Shown here one piece after another: positions 25,762 through 34,511 of a stretch of DNA of 64,000 nucleotides. The stretch is from positions 1,124,041 to 1,188,040 of the forward strand of contig NZ_KB905380.1 of NCBI RefSeq assembly GCF_000379465.1, given 5' to 3'. A model generated the notes under the pieces. That model was given only the letters and a program-made list of their open reading frames with translations. It was not told where the DNA came from and did not search any database. The DNA is from Sciscionella marina DSM 45152. Lineage in GTDB: Bacteria; Actinomycetota; Actinomycetes; Mycobacteriales; Pseudonocardiaceae. Both the position numbers and the translations under genes were made by a program. Position 1 is the stretch's first letter; every line of letters begins with the position of its first letter.

Positions 25762-26808
25762 GTGTCCGTACCCATTTGGCTCTGGATCGTCACGATCGCG
25801 GGACTGGTGCTGGTGGTGCTCACCGACTTGCTGTTCGGTTCGCGTCACCGTGCACCGTCCACCGCACGGAACGCGCTCTGCTGGCTTGCCATCTACATCG
25901 GGCTCGGAACACTGTTCGGCGCCGTGGTCTGGTTGTCGGCCGGTGCCCTGTACGGCGGCGAATTCTTCGGTGGCTACCTCACCGAATACTCGCTCTCGGT
26001 GGACAATCTCTTCGTCTTCATGATCATCATGTCGACCTTCAAGGTTCCTGCCGCCCAGCAGCACCGGGCGCTTCTGTTGGGGATCGTCATCGCGCTCGTG
26101 TTGCGAGCCTTGTTCATCGTCATCGGCGTCGTCGCGATCAACGCATTGAGCTGGTTGTCCTATCTGTTCGCCGCTCTGCTGTTCATCACCTCCGTCAACA
26201 CCTTCCGTCAAAGGACCGAGGAACCGCAAGGCGCATGGACGGAACCGAGACCGGTCCGACTGTTGCGTTCCCTGTATCCGACGACGGCGGAATTCCACGG
26301 CGCAAGGTTGACCGTGCGATTGTCCGGCAGACGGTGGCTGACACCGATGTTCATCGTGATCGTGGCCATCGGAATCACCGACCTGCTGTTCGCGTTCGAC
26401 TCCATTCCGGCGATCTTCGGTATCACCAGGGAGCCATTTCTGATATGCACAGCTAACGCCTTTGCACTGATGGCGTTGAGACACCTTTACATTCTGTTGC
26501 ATCGTATACTCGAAAAGCTCCGATATCTCTCCTACGGACTCGCCGCGATACTGGCATTCATCGGCGTCAAGATGGTTTTGCACGCACTGAATGAGAATGA
26601 GCTACCATTCCTCAACGGCGGCAAAAGAATCCATGTTCCCGAACCCGACACCCCGGTGACGTTGTCCGTGATCACGGGCGTGCTTGCTATCACCGCACTT
26701 GTCAGCTTCCTGGCAAATCGACGCGACCCGGTATGGAGATCGGCATCGACGGGCACAGGAAATTCCTCCGGAGAAACCCCTACCGTCGATGCGTCCAAAT
26801 ACCTATAG
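25762..26808 (+). CDS. TerC/Alx family integral membrane protein
   Basis: A 348-residue membrane protein with about 7-9 helices. It carries the TerC signatures LTEYSLSVDNLFVFMII and AIGITDLLFAFDSIPAIFGI, whose acidic residues lie inside the membrane. TerC proteins handle metal ions, notably manganese export or metal loading of secreted enzymes. GTG at 25762 follows AGGAGG. As the last gene of the set that starts with the diiron oxidase, it may support its metal supply; this is inference. Confidence 0.88.
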   Translation: MSVPIWLWIVTIAGLVLVVLTDLLFGSRHRAPSTARNALCWLAIYIGLGTLFGAVVWLSAGALYGGEFFGGYLTEYSLSVDNLFVFMIIMSTFKVPAAQQHRALLLGIVIALVLRALFIVIGVVAINALSWLSYLFAALLFITSVNTFRQRTEEPQGAWTEPRPVRLLRSLYPTTAEFHGARLTVRLSGRRWLTPMFIVIVAIGITDLLFAFDSIPAIFGITREPFLICTANAFALMALRHLYILLHRILEKLRYLSYGLAAILAFIGVKMVLHALNENELPFLNGGKRIHVPEPDTPVTLSVITGVLAITALVSFLANRRDPVWRSASTGTGNSSGETPTVDASKYL

Positions 26809-26897
26809 TTACCAATTGTTTGACAACAAGAGAGCCGGGCATGAAACATATATCAAAATTGATCAGACTGGAGTTCCCCTGAAATCGTGGAGGGTTT

Positions 26898-27793
26898 CTA
26901 GGCCGCTGCTGGTTGGTCAGGGGTGGTCTTCTCGTACTCGGTCGGTGCCAGCAATCCTGCGCTGCTGTGGCGGCGCTTGTTGTTGTAGAACTGGTGGCAC
27001 CAGGTGGTGATCACGGTCTTGGCCTCGTTCCTGATCGTGAACCGGTACCGGGAAAGGAGTTCGTGTTCGAGGGTGGCGAAGAACGATTCGGCCGCAGCGT
27101 TATCGAAGCAGGAACCGACCCTGCCCATCGACTGCCGGATATCGAGCTTTTCCTTACACAGCAACGCGAATCGAGTTGAAGTGTAGACCGATCCGCGGTC
27201 AGTGTGGAAGATCACGCCCGCTATGTGTTCACGGCCACCGCGGACCGTGGCGGCGATTTTGATCGCATCAGCGGCCAAGGCCGCGTCTGGATGTTCGGAA
27301 ACCGAGCAGGCGAGCAGTCGTCGTGAGTACAGGTCGATGACAGTGGCCAGGTACAGCGGGCATTCACCGGTAGGGATCTGGGTCATGTCACCGCACCATT
27401 TCTGGTTCGGAGCCGATGCGGTGAAGTCCCGGCGCACCAAATCCGAAACCTTCGGCGCAGACCGATCTTGACGGGTCAAACCCTTGTACCGCTTGACCTT
27501 CCGAGCCACCAGCTCCTGCCGACGCATCGAAACGGCCACGGTATTCACGCTGACCCGCCAGTCAGCTTCACGCAAATCCGCGTGCACGCATGGAGACCCG
27601 TAGGTGCCGCCGGACGCCTCGAACCGCTCGCGAACCGCGGCATCCAGCGCTTCTCGGCGTTGTTGCCGGGCCGTGGGCGCACGGCTGATCCATTTGTAGT
27701 ACCAGGACAGGCTGACCCCGAGCAGGGCGCAGGTGATCGTGTGTGGCACCGGTGATTGGTCCTCTGGTCGGCGATGAATCCGGCCACGCTCAT
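26898..27793 (-). pseudogene. IS3 OrfB transposase with a one-base deletion near its start
   Basis: The catalytic part is intact, with the DDE residues in KWCGDMTQIP, FHTDRGSVY and AAAESFFATLEHE. The natural start is ATGAGC at 27793, overlapping the OrfA stop, and reads SVAGFIADQRTNHR. The frame is then lost, because the expected one-base-longer CACCGGGTGCCAC is CACCGGTGCCAC. Downstream residues PHTITCALLGVSLSWYYKW continue in another frame. A GTG near 27749 could still start a slightly short protein, so activity is uncertain. Confidence 0.75.
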
Positions 27794-28077
27794 TTCGTCG
27801 CCTCCTCTACCCACCCGAGCACTGATCGCTTGAGCAAGTCGCGCTCCGCCCGCACCGACGCCAGCTCAGCCCGCAACCGCTTGACCTCAGCAGCCGGATC
27901 AGCCGAGGCACCATCGGTGCTGCCGTGCTCGCGTTGCTTCGCGACCCAGTTGCCCAGCGTGCCAGGGTTGATACCCAGCTCACGGGCCACCTCGGCCACC
28001 GGCCTGCCAGTGTCCAGGACCAGGCGCACCACGCCGTCACGGAACTCCGGATCGAACTTTCGTCGTGTTTCCGACAT
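27790..28077 (-). CDS. IS3 OrfA transposase (helix-turn-helix, leucine zipper)
   Basis: A 95-residue protein that starts RRKFDPEFRDGVVRLVLD and carries a helix-turn-helix (VAEVARELGINPGTLGNWV). A coiled coil follows (AEVKRLRAELASVRAERDLL), as in all IS3 OrfA proteins. It is complete and begins 46 bases inside the right terminal repeat. Its stop overlaps the OrfB start by ATGA. Confidence 0.9.
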   Translation of the reverse strand: MSETRRKFDPEFRDGVVRLVLDTGRPVAEVARELGINPGTLGNWVAKQREHGSTDGASADPAAEVKRLRAELASVRAERDLLKRSVLGWVEEATK

Positions 28078-28229
28078 GACTACTCCCTATAGCGCATGCC
28101 TCCACGATCCAAGGGGAAGCTCACCTGGGACTGTCCATGATCTTGTGGGTGGTGGGTGGTCTTGACCGTGCTGGAGCGGTTGCTCCGGTTGGAAGAGATC
28201 CAGGTTGACAGCGAAGATACGACGATGGC

Positions 28230-28440
28230 TGGTTCGGCTTGGCCTGGGCCCGTTTTCGATACCGGACCACTGCCAGCGGATTGATCGCATACACCCGCCG
28301 CGCGCAACGCCGCCACCAACAGTCCTCATGGGATCTCGATCGCCACCGGAATCGGCGCCTCGAAGCCGTGACGGCGCCGATTGACGCTTCTCGGCGTTGC
28401 TGGATCACCTTCCTCGAGTCTGTCAGAACCCTTCTGTAAA
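28230..28440 (-). pseudogene. IS110-family transposase N-terminal scrap
   Basis: Two minus-strand frames give pieces of an IS110 transposase: HGFEAPIPVAIEIP, then, after a frame change near 28326, VYAINPLAVVRYRKRAQAKP. These correspond to the PIxVAIExP and VxAINPxAVxRYRxR parts of the RuvC-like N-terminal domain. The rest of the gene is absent. Boundaries are approximate. Confidence 0.5.
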
Positions 28441-28582
28441 GCAAACCCTGGTGGATGCGGTTCGGGTCGTCGTATAGTGCCACCGCTGCGCGAAGGGCAC
28501 GACGGCACAGTATCGGTGCTACCGCCGGAATGGGTGCGCTGGGTTGCGCCCGGTGATCGATATATTATGGAGTTGACGGCTT

Positions 28583-29401
28583 GTGGCGGAAGAATCGGCG
28601 AGGCGATCGATCGACCGCGTGCTGCGGGTGCTGTTGTTTCTTGCTGGACGCGCGAGGCCACAACCTGCGGCGGCGATCGCGCAGGCGTGTGAGATTCCGC
28701 GGTCCAGTCTGTATCCGATGTTGGCCACGATGCGCGAGCGCGACTTCGTCGTGTATTTTCCCGAGCAGAAGACATGGGGCCTTGGTGTTGGCGCCTTCGA
28801 GGTCGGTTCGGCGTATCTGAGCTCGAAACCGCTTCAGCAACTGGGTAGGCCGGTGCTTTCGAACTTGACAGTGGAGGCTGGCGAGACCTCGCACCTTGCG
28901 GTGCTGCACGGCAATGAGGTGCTGTATCTGTGCAAGCACGCCGCGCCTGGTCTGTCCACGTCGTTGATCACCGACGTCGGTGTGCGGCTGCCGGCGCAGC
29001 TGACCGCGGTGGGCAGGGCGATTCTGACCTTCCTGCCACGTTCCCAGGTTCGGGCGCTGTTCCCGAGTAGTGACTCCTTTGTCGAGCGGACCGGGTTCGG
29101 CAGTACGCGGCTGTTCGATTTGCGACAGACGCTCGCGGAGGACAAGCAACGTGGCTACAGCGTGGAAAGCGACTGCACCACGGTCGGAGTCAGCTGCATC
29201 GCTGCCGCGGTCTTCGACCACCGGCGTTTGCCGATCGCTTCGGTGGGAGTCAGTTTCGCCACCGAATCACGGGCCGAGCAAGACTTGCCGGACATCGCGC
29301 TCGCGGTGTGCAATGCGGCGAATACCCTGACCGGTCGGTTGCGTGGGACACCGCCTGGTTATGACGCGGGCTCTCCAACGACGGAACAGTCACCGCGGTA
29401 G
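28583..29401 (+). CDS. IclR family transcriptional regulator
   Basis: A 272-residue regulator with an N-terminal winged helix (about 8-65, IDRVLRVLLFLAGR and QACEIPRSSLYPMLATMRE) and an effector domain to about residue 255 (SHLAVLHGNEVLYL and TAVGRAILTFLP). GTG at 28583 has GGAG ten bases upstream and an AT-rich TATATT just before that. It overlaps the end of the permease gene tail to tail by 12 bases. It probably controls that permease and the Rieske operon at 30886. Confidence 0.88.
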   Translation: MAEESARRSIDRVLRVLLFLAGRARPQPAAAIAQACEIPRSSLYPMLATMRERDFVVYFPEQKTWGLGVGAFEVGSAYLSSKPLQQLGRPVLSNLTVEAGETSHLAVLHGNEVLYLCKHAAPGLSTSLITDVGVRLPAQLTAVGRAILTFLPRSQVRALFPSSDSFVERTGFGSTRLFDLRQTLAEDKQRGYSVESDCTTVGVSCIAAAVFDHRRLPIASVGVSFATESRAEQDLPDIALAVCNAANTLTGRLRGTPPGYDAGSPTTEQSPR

Positions 29402-30715
29402 CTCATCGTGCCCGGTCTCCCGGGAAAGGCGGACGCACACGATCGTCAGCGTGGTCAGCACGATGACATAGAGAGCGACCGCCCACGGGCGGTTGCCGGC
29501 GGCGGCGAACAGGGCGGTAGCGATCAGTGGTGCCGTGCCACCGCCGATGGTCGCCGAGGCCTGGTAACCGAGCGAAGCGCCGCTGTACCTGGTTCGGGCG
29601 CCGAACTGCTCGGAGAAATACGCCGCAGCGGGACCGTACTGGGCACTGATACCGATCAGCGCCACCGCGAGCGCGAGGTACACCAGCACCGAGGTGCCAC
29701 TGTCTACGAGCCAGAACATGGGGAATACGAACAGAATGGTGAATATCGCGCCGCCGAGCATCACGGTTCGCCTGCCGTATTTGTCGGAAAGGCCACCGAA
29801 GAAGGGGTCGCCGACCAGTTCGACGATCGAAGCGACCGTGACCGCGCCCAGCATGACGGATTCCCCGACGCCGTTGAGCGATCCGTAGGTGAGCATGAAG
29901 GTGTATACGATCCAGATCGAGGTGTGCACGCCGATGTAGGTACCGATGGAAAGCAACAGCTGTCTCGGGTTGTTCCGCAACACTTCGAGCAGCGGGATGC
30001 GGGCCTGTTGTCCGCTCTGCTTGACCTGTTCGAAGGCGGGCGACTCGCTGACCCGCATCCGGATCACCAGTCCGAAGGCGACAAGTACCGCGCTGACCAG
30101 GAACGGGATCCGCCAGCCCCAAGCGGTGAACTCGGCTTCGCCGAAGCCACCGGACACGGCGCTGAACACCGCGCTGGAGAGCAGGATGCCCACCGCGATC
30201 CCGGCCCCGATCAGCCCGCCGTACCGGCCGCGCTTGCCCGGTGGCGCGTGCTCCACGTTGAGCAGCGCGGCTCCACCCCATTCGCCACCTGCGGCGAACC
30301 CCTGGAGGCAACGCAGCACGATGAGCAGAATCGGTGCGGTGACACCGATACTTGAATAGGTCGGCAGTACGCCGACGAGCACGGTCGAAACGCCCATGAG
30401 CACGAGGGTGAACACGAGCATCGCTTTGCGGCCGATGCGGTCGCCGAAATGCCCGCACACCACGGCCCCTACCGGACGGAAGAAGAAGCCGACGGCGTAG
30501 GTGGCGAACGCCGCGAGCGTCCCGGCGACCGCGCTTCCTCCCGGAAAGAATGCCGGGCCGAGCACCAGCGCGGACGCCGTGGCATAGAGCATGAAGTCGT
30601 ACCACTCGATGACCGTCCCGGTCACGCTGGCCAGTACGACGGCCCGCCGGGACACGGGGCTCCCGTGTTCGCTGACAGAGGTTCTTTTCGGATCCGCGGG
30701 TGAATCCACGTTCAT
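29390..30715 (-). CDS. MFS transporter, metabolite:H+ symporter (MHS) type
   Basis: A membrane protein of about 441 residues with 12 helices and the MHS signature VIEWYDFMLYATASAL in helix 1 and GDRIGRKAML after helix 2. It resembles the permease at 9307 but is not a close copy. The start is set at 30715, where GGTGGAG precedes ATG; another ATG at 30742 is possible. It is divergent from the Rieske operon and likely imports that operon's substrate. Confidence 0.88.
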   Translation of the reverse strand: MNVDSPADPKRTSVSEHGSPVSRRAVVLASVTGTVIEWYDFMLYATASALVLGPAFFPGGSAVAGTLAAFATYAVGFFFRPVGAVVCGHFGDRIGRKAMLVFTLVLMGVSTVLVGVLPTYSSIGVTAPILLIVLRCLQGFAAGGEWGGAALLNVEHAPPGKRGRYGGLIGAGIAVGILLSSAVFSAVSGGFGEAEFTAWGWRIPFLVSAVLVAFGLVIRMRVSESPAFEQVKQSGQQARIPLLEVLRNNPRQLLLSIGTYIGVHTSIWIVYTFMLTYGSLNGVGESVMLGAVTVASIVELVGDPFFGGLSDKYGRRTVMLGGAIFTILFVFPMFWLVDSGTSVLVYLALAVALIGISAQYGPAAAYFSEQFGARTRYSGASLGYQASATIGGGTAPLIATALFAAAGNRPWAVALYVIVLTTLTIVCVRLSRETGHDELPR

Positions 30716-30760
30716 CGCTGCATCTCCACCGAGCCATGCCACAACCCTGTGCCGTGGTCG

Positions 30761-30831
30761 CTACCAGTAGGCACGCCGCGGTGGCCCTACCGGTAGGTCC
30801 TGGCGCCGACTGTTGTCTCACATATGGGACA
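30761..30831. promoter_or_regulatory. Three palindromes between the divergent permease and Rieske operon
   Basis: CTACCAGTAGG at 30761-30771, the perfect 12-bp palindrome CCTACCGGTAGG at 30786-30797, and the near-palindrome TGTCTCACATATGGGACA at 30814-30831 lie in the 170-base gap between two start codons. The first two share the CTACC-N-GTAGG arrangement. They are likely operators for the nearby IclR protein or another regulator. Confidence 0.5.
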
Positions 30832-30885
30832 GCAGTCGCCGGTGAGAACTGGCGCCCAGCTACCCTGCTCGGCGACGGTTGAGGC

Positions 30886-31968
30886 ATGAACGTCGCCCCC
30901 CGCCGCTGGTTGAGCAGAATCGAGCCGTACCGCCCTGGTGCACCCGCCCCGGATGGAGCGGGTTCGATGGCCGCCAATGAATCCGCGCTCGGAGCCAGCC
31001 CTGCGGTCCTGGATGCTCTGGCGGTAGCGGCGGGGGCGGTGCACCGGTATCCGGACCCGCTCGCCGACGAACTGCGCGATGAACTGGCGTGGCATCACGG
31101 CGTGCCCCCGGAAGCCATCCTCGTCGGTAACGGCTCGGACGAGCTGATCTATCTGCTCAGCTGGGCGTACGCGGCGCACGGGGGAACCGTTGTCTGTGCC
31201 GACCCCCCGTACCGGATGGACGAGATCTGCGGGCTTGCCGCCGGTGCGGAGGTCACCAGGGTCCCGTTGCGGGATTGGGCACACGATCTCGACGCGATGG
31301 CCGGAGTGCCAGCGGAGCTCGCGCACGTGTGCAATCCACACAACCCGACCGGCACGACGCACAGCCGTGCGGATATCGAACGGTTCGCCGCGACCGCGAA
31401 GGCGGGTCTGGTCGTCGTCGACGAGGCCTACATCGATTTCGCCGACGATCCCGTCGCCATGACCGCGATCCCCCTCGTGGCCGAGGGATCAGTCGTGGTG
31501 TTGCGGACCTTCTCGAAAGCCTACGGGCTCGCGGGCATGCGGGTCGGCTATCTGGTCGGCCCGCCGGATCTGGTCGCCACGCTGCGCCGGATCCGTGCCC
31601 CGTTCTCGGTCGGCGCGCTCGCCCAGGCGGCCGGATTGGCCGGTCTCCGCGACCAGGAGCATCTGCGGCATGCTCGCGAGTTCACCAGAAGCAACCGTGC
31701 CAGGCTCACCGCGCTGTTGACCGATGCCGGTTACACCGTGGTGCCGTCGCAGGCCAACTTCGCCCTGGCGGTGACACCCGATGAGGACGCGCTGGTCGCA
31801 CGGTTGCGCGCGCACGGTATCGCCGTGCGTCCTGGAACCGGGCTCGGGCTGCCCGGGACCGTGCGGATCAGCGTCCCCTCTCGAGCGGGACTGGAGATGC
31901 TCGAACGGGCACTGACCACGGACACGCCGGTGCGCTCGTCCGCGTGGAACTCGGAGACAAAGGAGTAA
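30886..31968 (+). CDS. HisC-like class I/II PLP aminotransferase
   Basis: A 360-residue fold-type I aminotransferase close to histidinol-phosphate aminotransferases. Asn153 is in NPHNPTG, Asp179 in VVVDEAYIDF, and the Schiff-base Lys211 in TFSKAYGLAGMRVG. It is the first gene of an operon with a Rieske oxygenase and reductase, so it probably acts on an amino acid-like growth substrate or product rather than in histidine synthesis. The ribosome binding site is weak. The next gene starts 4 bases after its stop. Confidence 0.85.
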   Translation: MNVAPRRWLSRIEPYRPGAPAPDGAGSMAANESALGASPAVLDALAVAAGAVHRYPDPLADELRDELAWHHGVPPEAILVGNGSDELIYLLSWAYAAHGGTVVCADPPYRMDEICGLAAGAEVTRVPLRDWAHDLDAMAGVPAELAHVCNPHNPTGTTHSRADIERFAATAKAGLVVVDEAYIDFADDPVAMTAIPLVAEGSVVVLRTFSKAYGLAGMRVGYLVGPPDLVATLRRIRAPFSVGALAQAAGLAGLRDQEHLRHAREFTRSNRARLTALLTDAGYTVVPSQANFALAVTPDEDALVARLRAHGIAVRPGTGLGLPGTVRISVPSRAGLEMLERALTTDTPVRSSAWNSETKE

Positions 31969-31972
31969 CGGC

Positions 31973-33022
31973 ATGTACATCCGCAACGCCTGGTATGTCA
32001 TCGCGTGGTCCGGGGAGCTGACTCGTGAGCCGATGCACCGCACGGTGCTCGACACACCGATCGTGCTCTACCGCAAACAGGACGGTACGGCGGTCGCACT
32101 GCTCGACCGGTGCGCGCACCGTGCCTACCCGCTCTCGGCCGGTCAGGTCATCGGCGACAACATCCAGTGCGGCTATCACGGGTTCGAGTACGACTGCGCG
32201 GGTGTCTGCGTGAAAGTGCCCGCACAGGACCGAATCCCGCCGCGGGCCGTCGTGCACAGCTACCCGGTTGCCGAGTCGCACCAGTGGGTGTGGGTCTGGA
32301 TGGGCGAGCCTGAGAAGGCGACGACTAGCCCTGTTCCGGACACGCACTGGATGACCGATCCGGGGTGGGACAGAGTGACGCACACGCGGCTGTTCCAATC
32401 CAGCGCCGAGTTGGTGCACGACAACCTCCTCGACCTGACCCATGAGGGTTTCCTGCACACCTCTTCGATCGGGGATGAAGCCGTCTACGTCAACGGGGTC
32501 ACTGTCGAGGTCGACGGCACGGTGATCAGCGTCGACCGGTGGATGCCGGACTGTCACCCGTCTCCGTTATTCGAGAAGGCGACCGGGTTGACGCGTGTGG
32601 ACCGTTGGCACACTACCGAGTTCCAGATACCGAGCCTGCACGTCATCCATGCCGGTGTGGTCGAGCCTGGCGGCAGGCGAGAGGACGGGCACCTGCTCGA
32701 GGTCCTCAACGCAATCACCCCGCAAACCGAGACCACCAGCTGGTACTTCTACGCGTTCTGCCGGAACTTCGACGTCGGCGACGAGGATGTCAACCAATTG
32801 TTGCGCACCAACCTCGGTGAGGTGCTCGACGAGGACGCCGACGCCCTCGAACTGCAGCAGCAACGAATGGGCCAGCGCCCTTCATCGGTACCGGATGTGC
32901 TCATCGGCCAGGACGCGGGCGTGGCCAAGGCACGCAGACTGATGGCCAAACTTCTCGCCGCGGAAGGCGCCGAGGCGGAAACGCCCGCGCCGCCCCGGCG
33001 CTCCGCGGGGAGAGCCTCGTGA
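31973..33022 (+). CDS. Rieske non-heme iron oxygenase, VanA-like terminal oxygenase
   Basis: A 349-residue oxygenase. The Rieske cluster is held by Cys47 and His49 (RCAHRAYPL) and Cys66 and His69 (CGYHGFEYD). The mononuclear iron site has His157 and His162 in LLDLTHEGFLH, with the bridging Asp in the same segment. It resembles vanillate O-demethylase and other aromatic or N-demethylating oxygenases. The VanB-type reductase two genes downstream should be its partner. The substrate is unknown. Confidence 0.92.
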   Translation: MYIRNAWYVIAWSGELTREPMHRTVLDTPIVLYRKQDGTAVALLDRCAHRAYPLSAGQVIGDNIQCGYHGFEYDCAGVCVKVPAQDRIPPRAVVHSYPVAESHQWVWVWMGEPEKATTSPVPDTHWMTDPGWDRVTHTRLFQSSAELVHDNLLDLTHEGFLHTSSIGDEAVYVNGVTVEVDGTVISVDRWMPDCHPSPLFEKATGLTRVDRWHTTEFQIPSLHVIHAGVVEPGGRREDGHLLEVLNAITPQTETTSWYFYAFCRNFDVGDEDVNQLLRTNLGEVLDEDADALELQQQRMGQRPSSVPDVLIGQDAGVAKARRLMAKLLAAEGAEAETPAPPRRSAGRAS

Positions 33023-33507
33023 GGCTGCTGCTGCGCAGCGACGCGCACCGCTACCGCGAGGACGGCTGGGAGATCGCCGCCTCGCCGGACACGCCCGGCC
33101 GGGAGCAGTGGCAGTGGGACCTGTGCTTGATCCCAGCGCACGCGGCACGAACCGAACCGAAACCGGCCATCGAACGCCATACCGTCAGCTTCGGCGAGCA
33201 CGGCGGCACCGTATGCGAACTGCGACTCGATAGTGATCCGAACCGGGTCACCGCGAAGACTGAGATGCTGATCGCCGGGGAACCCAGCCAGATCAACCGG
33301 GATCCGCACGAACTCACCGTACTGGTCGTCGGCCAAGGCAGTGCCCGCCTCGAAGGCCGACATGTCCTCGACACCTTCGATGCCATCGTGCTCGAAGGAG
33401 ACGACCCGCTCGTGCTCGCTATCGAACGTGCCGAACAGCGACCGACCTCACTGTGTCTGGTCCGCATCCGATCCGCCGCCACGCAACCCATCAGCTGGGT
33501 TCCCTGA
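33019..33507 (+). CDS. Small protein of unknown function with cupin-like C-terminal half
   Basis: A 162-residue protein that I do not recognise. The second half (LTVLVVGQGSARLEGRHVLDTFDAIVLEGDDPLVLA) has the beta-rich pattern of a cupin or HutD/Ves-type fold, but typical metal-binding histidines are not seen. GTG overlaps the Rieske oxygenase stop (GTGA), and the reductase gene follows 21 bases later. Its place between an oxygenase and its reductase is unusual and suggests an accessory or substrate-binding role. Confidence 0.7.
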   Translation: MRLLLRSDAHRYREDGWEIAASPDTPGREQWQWDLCLIPAHAARTEPKPAIERHTVSFGEHGGTVCELRLDSDPNRVTAKTEMLIAGEPSQINRDPHELTVLVVGQGSARLEGRHVLDTFDAIVLEGDDPLVLAIERAEQRPTSLCLVRIRSAATQPISWVP

Positions 33508-33528
33508 CCAGTCCGGAGCCGACCCGCC

Positions 33529-34506
33529 ATGCCGACCACACACGACGAACAACCACTTCGCCTGCGCATCATCCGGATGACCTGGGAGTCCGAGAGCGTC
33601 CTCTCCCTGCACCTGTGCCGCCCAGAAAGAGGCGAGCTACCCGAATGGCAGCCGGGCGCGCATATCGACCTCACCGTCCCCGGTACCGGCGCGAGCACGC
33701 ACATCCGCCAGTACTCGCTCAACAACAGTCCCGCTGACCGCAGCACCTGGCGCATCTCAGTACTGCGCGAACCGGCCAGCTCCGGCGGTTCGGCCGCGAT
33801 CCACAACACCATGCGTCCTGGCGATCTCGTCGAAGTTCGCGGTCCGCGCAACAACTTCGCGCTCGCGGCGGCGCCGCGCTACCTGTTCATCGCGGGCGGA
33901 ATCGGCATCACCCCACTGCTGTCCATGATCGAGCAAGCCCGGATGCGCGGGGCTTCCTGGTCCCTGCTGTACGGCGGCCGGTCCCGGTCCACCATGGCCT
34001 TCCTCGACGAGCTGACACGCTACGGCGACGCGGTCCGGGTCCGCCCCGAAGACGAGTACGGCCTGCTGGATCTCGACGCGGAATTAGCGCAGCCTCGCAA
34101 AGACACCCTCGTGTACGGATGCGGCCCGGCACCACTGCTCGCCGCCATCGAACAGCGGTGCACGGCATGGCCGGACGGTGCGCTGCACATCGAGCGGTTC
34201 ACCGCCGAAACCCGCAAACCCATCGACCCGGCCGCGGAACGAGCATTCGAGGTCGAGCTACGGGCCAGCGGCACCACCATCACGGTACCCGCGAGCATGA
34301 GCGTGCTCGAAGCCATGGAGGCCAACGGCATCGAGCACATCAGCTCCTGCCGGGAAGGCATCTGCGGCACCTGCGAGACCAAGGTGATCGAGGGCATACC
34401 GGAACACCGCGACAGCCTGCTGACCGAGCAGGAGCGGGCGGCCAACGACACGATGATGATCTGCGTTGGACGCGCACGGTGCTCCCGGCTGGTGCTGGAG
34501 CTGTGA
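33529..34506 (+). CDS. VanB-type oxygenase reductase (FMN/NAD/[2Fe-2S])
   Basis: A 325-residue phthalate-dioxygenase-reductase type protein with three domains in order. The flavin domain has RQYSLN at 60-65. The NAD domain has GGIGITPLLSM at 123-133 and CGP at 198-200. The C-terminal plant-type [2Fe-2S] domain has Cys274, Cys279, Cys282 and Cys312. It transfers electrons from NADH to the Rieske oxygenase two genes upstream. Confidence 0.93.
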   Translation: MPTTHDEQPLRLRIIRMTWESESVLSLHLCRPERGELPEWQPGAHIDLTVPGTGASTHIRQYSLNNSPADRSTWRISVLREPASSGGSAAIHNTMRPGDLVEVRGPRNNFALAAAPRYLFIAGGIGITPLLSMIEQARMRGASWSLLYGGRSRSTMAFLDELTRYGDAVRVRPEDEYGLLDLDAELAQPRKDTLVYGCGPAPLLAAIEQRCTAWPDGALHIERFTAETRKPIDPAAERAFEVELRASGTTITVPASMSVLEAMEANGIEHISSCREGICGTCETKVIEGIPEHRDSLLTEQERAANDTMMICVGRARCSRLVLEL

Positions 34507-34511
34507 CGGGT

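Larger units (their letters stand above)
26869..28123. mobile_element. IS3-family insertion sequence, about 1.26 kb
   Basis: The element is bounded by imperfect 25-bp terminal inverted repeats. The left end starts TGGAGTTCCCC at 26869, and the right end, read inward, starts TGAGCTTCCCC at 28123. Nineteen of 25 positions match, ending in the shared ATCGTGGAGG. OrfA and OrfB lie on the minus strand. No flanking target duplication is obvious, so a flank may have been rearranged. It separates the diiron-oxidase block from the IclR block. Confidence 0.8.

Noticed and set aside
25171-26583. A 470-codon minus-strand frame
   Set aside because: Antisense to the Rieske 2 and TerC genes; composition is typical of a shadow frame.
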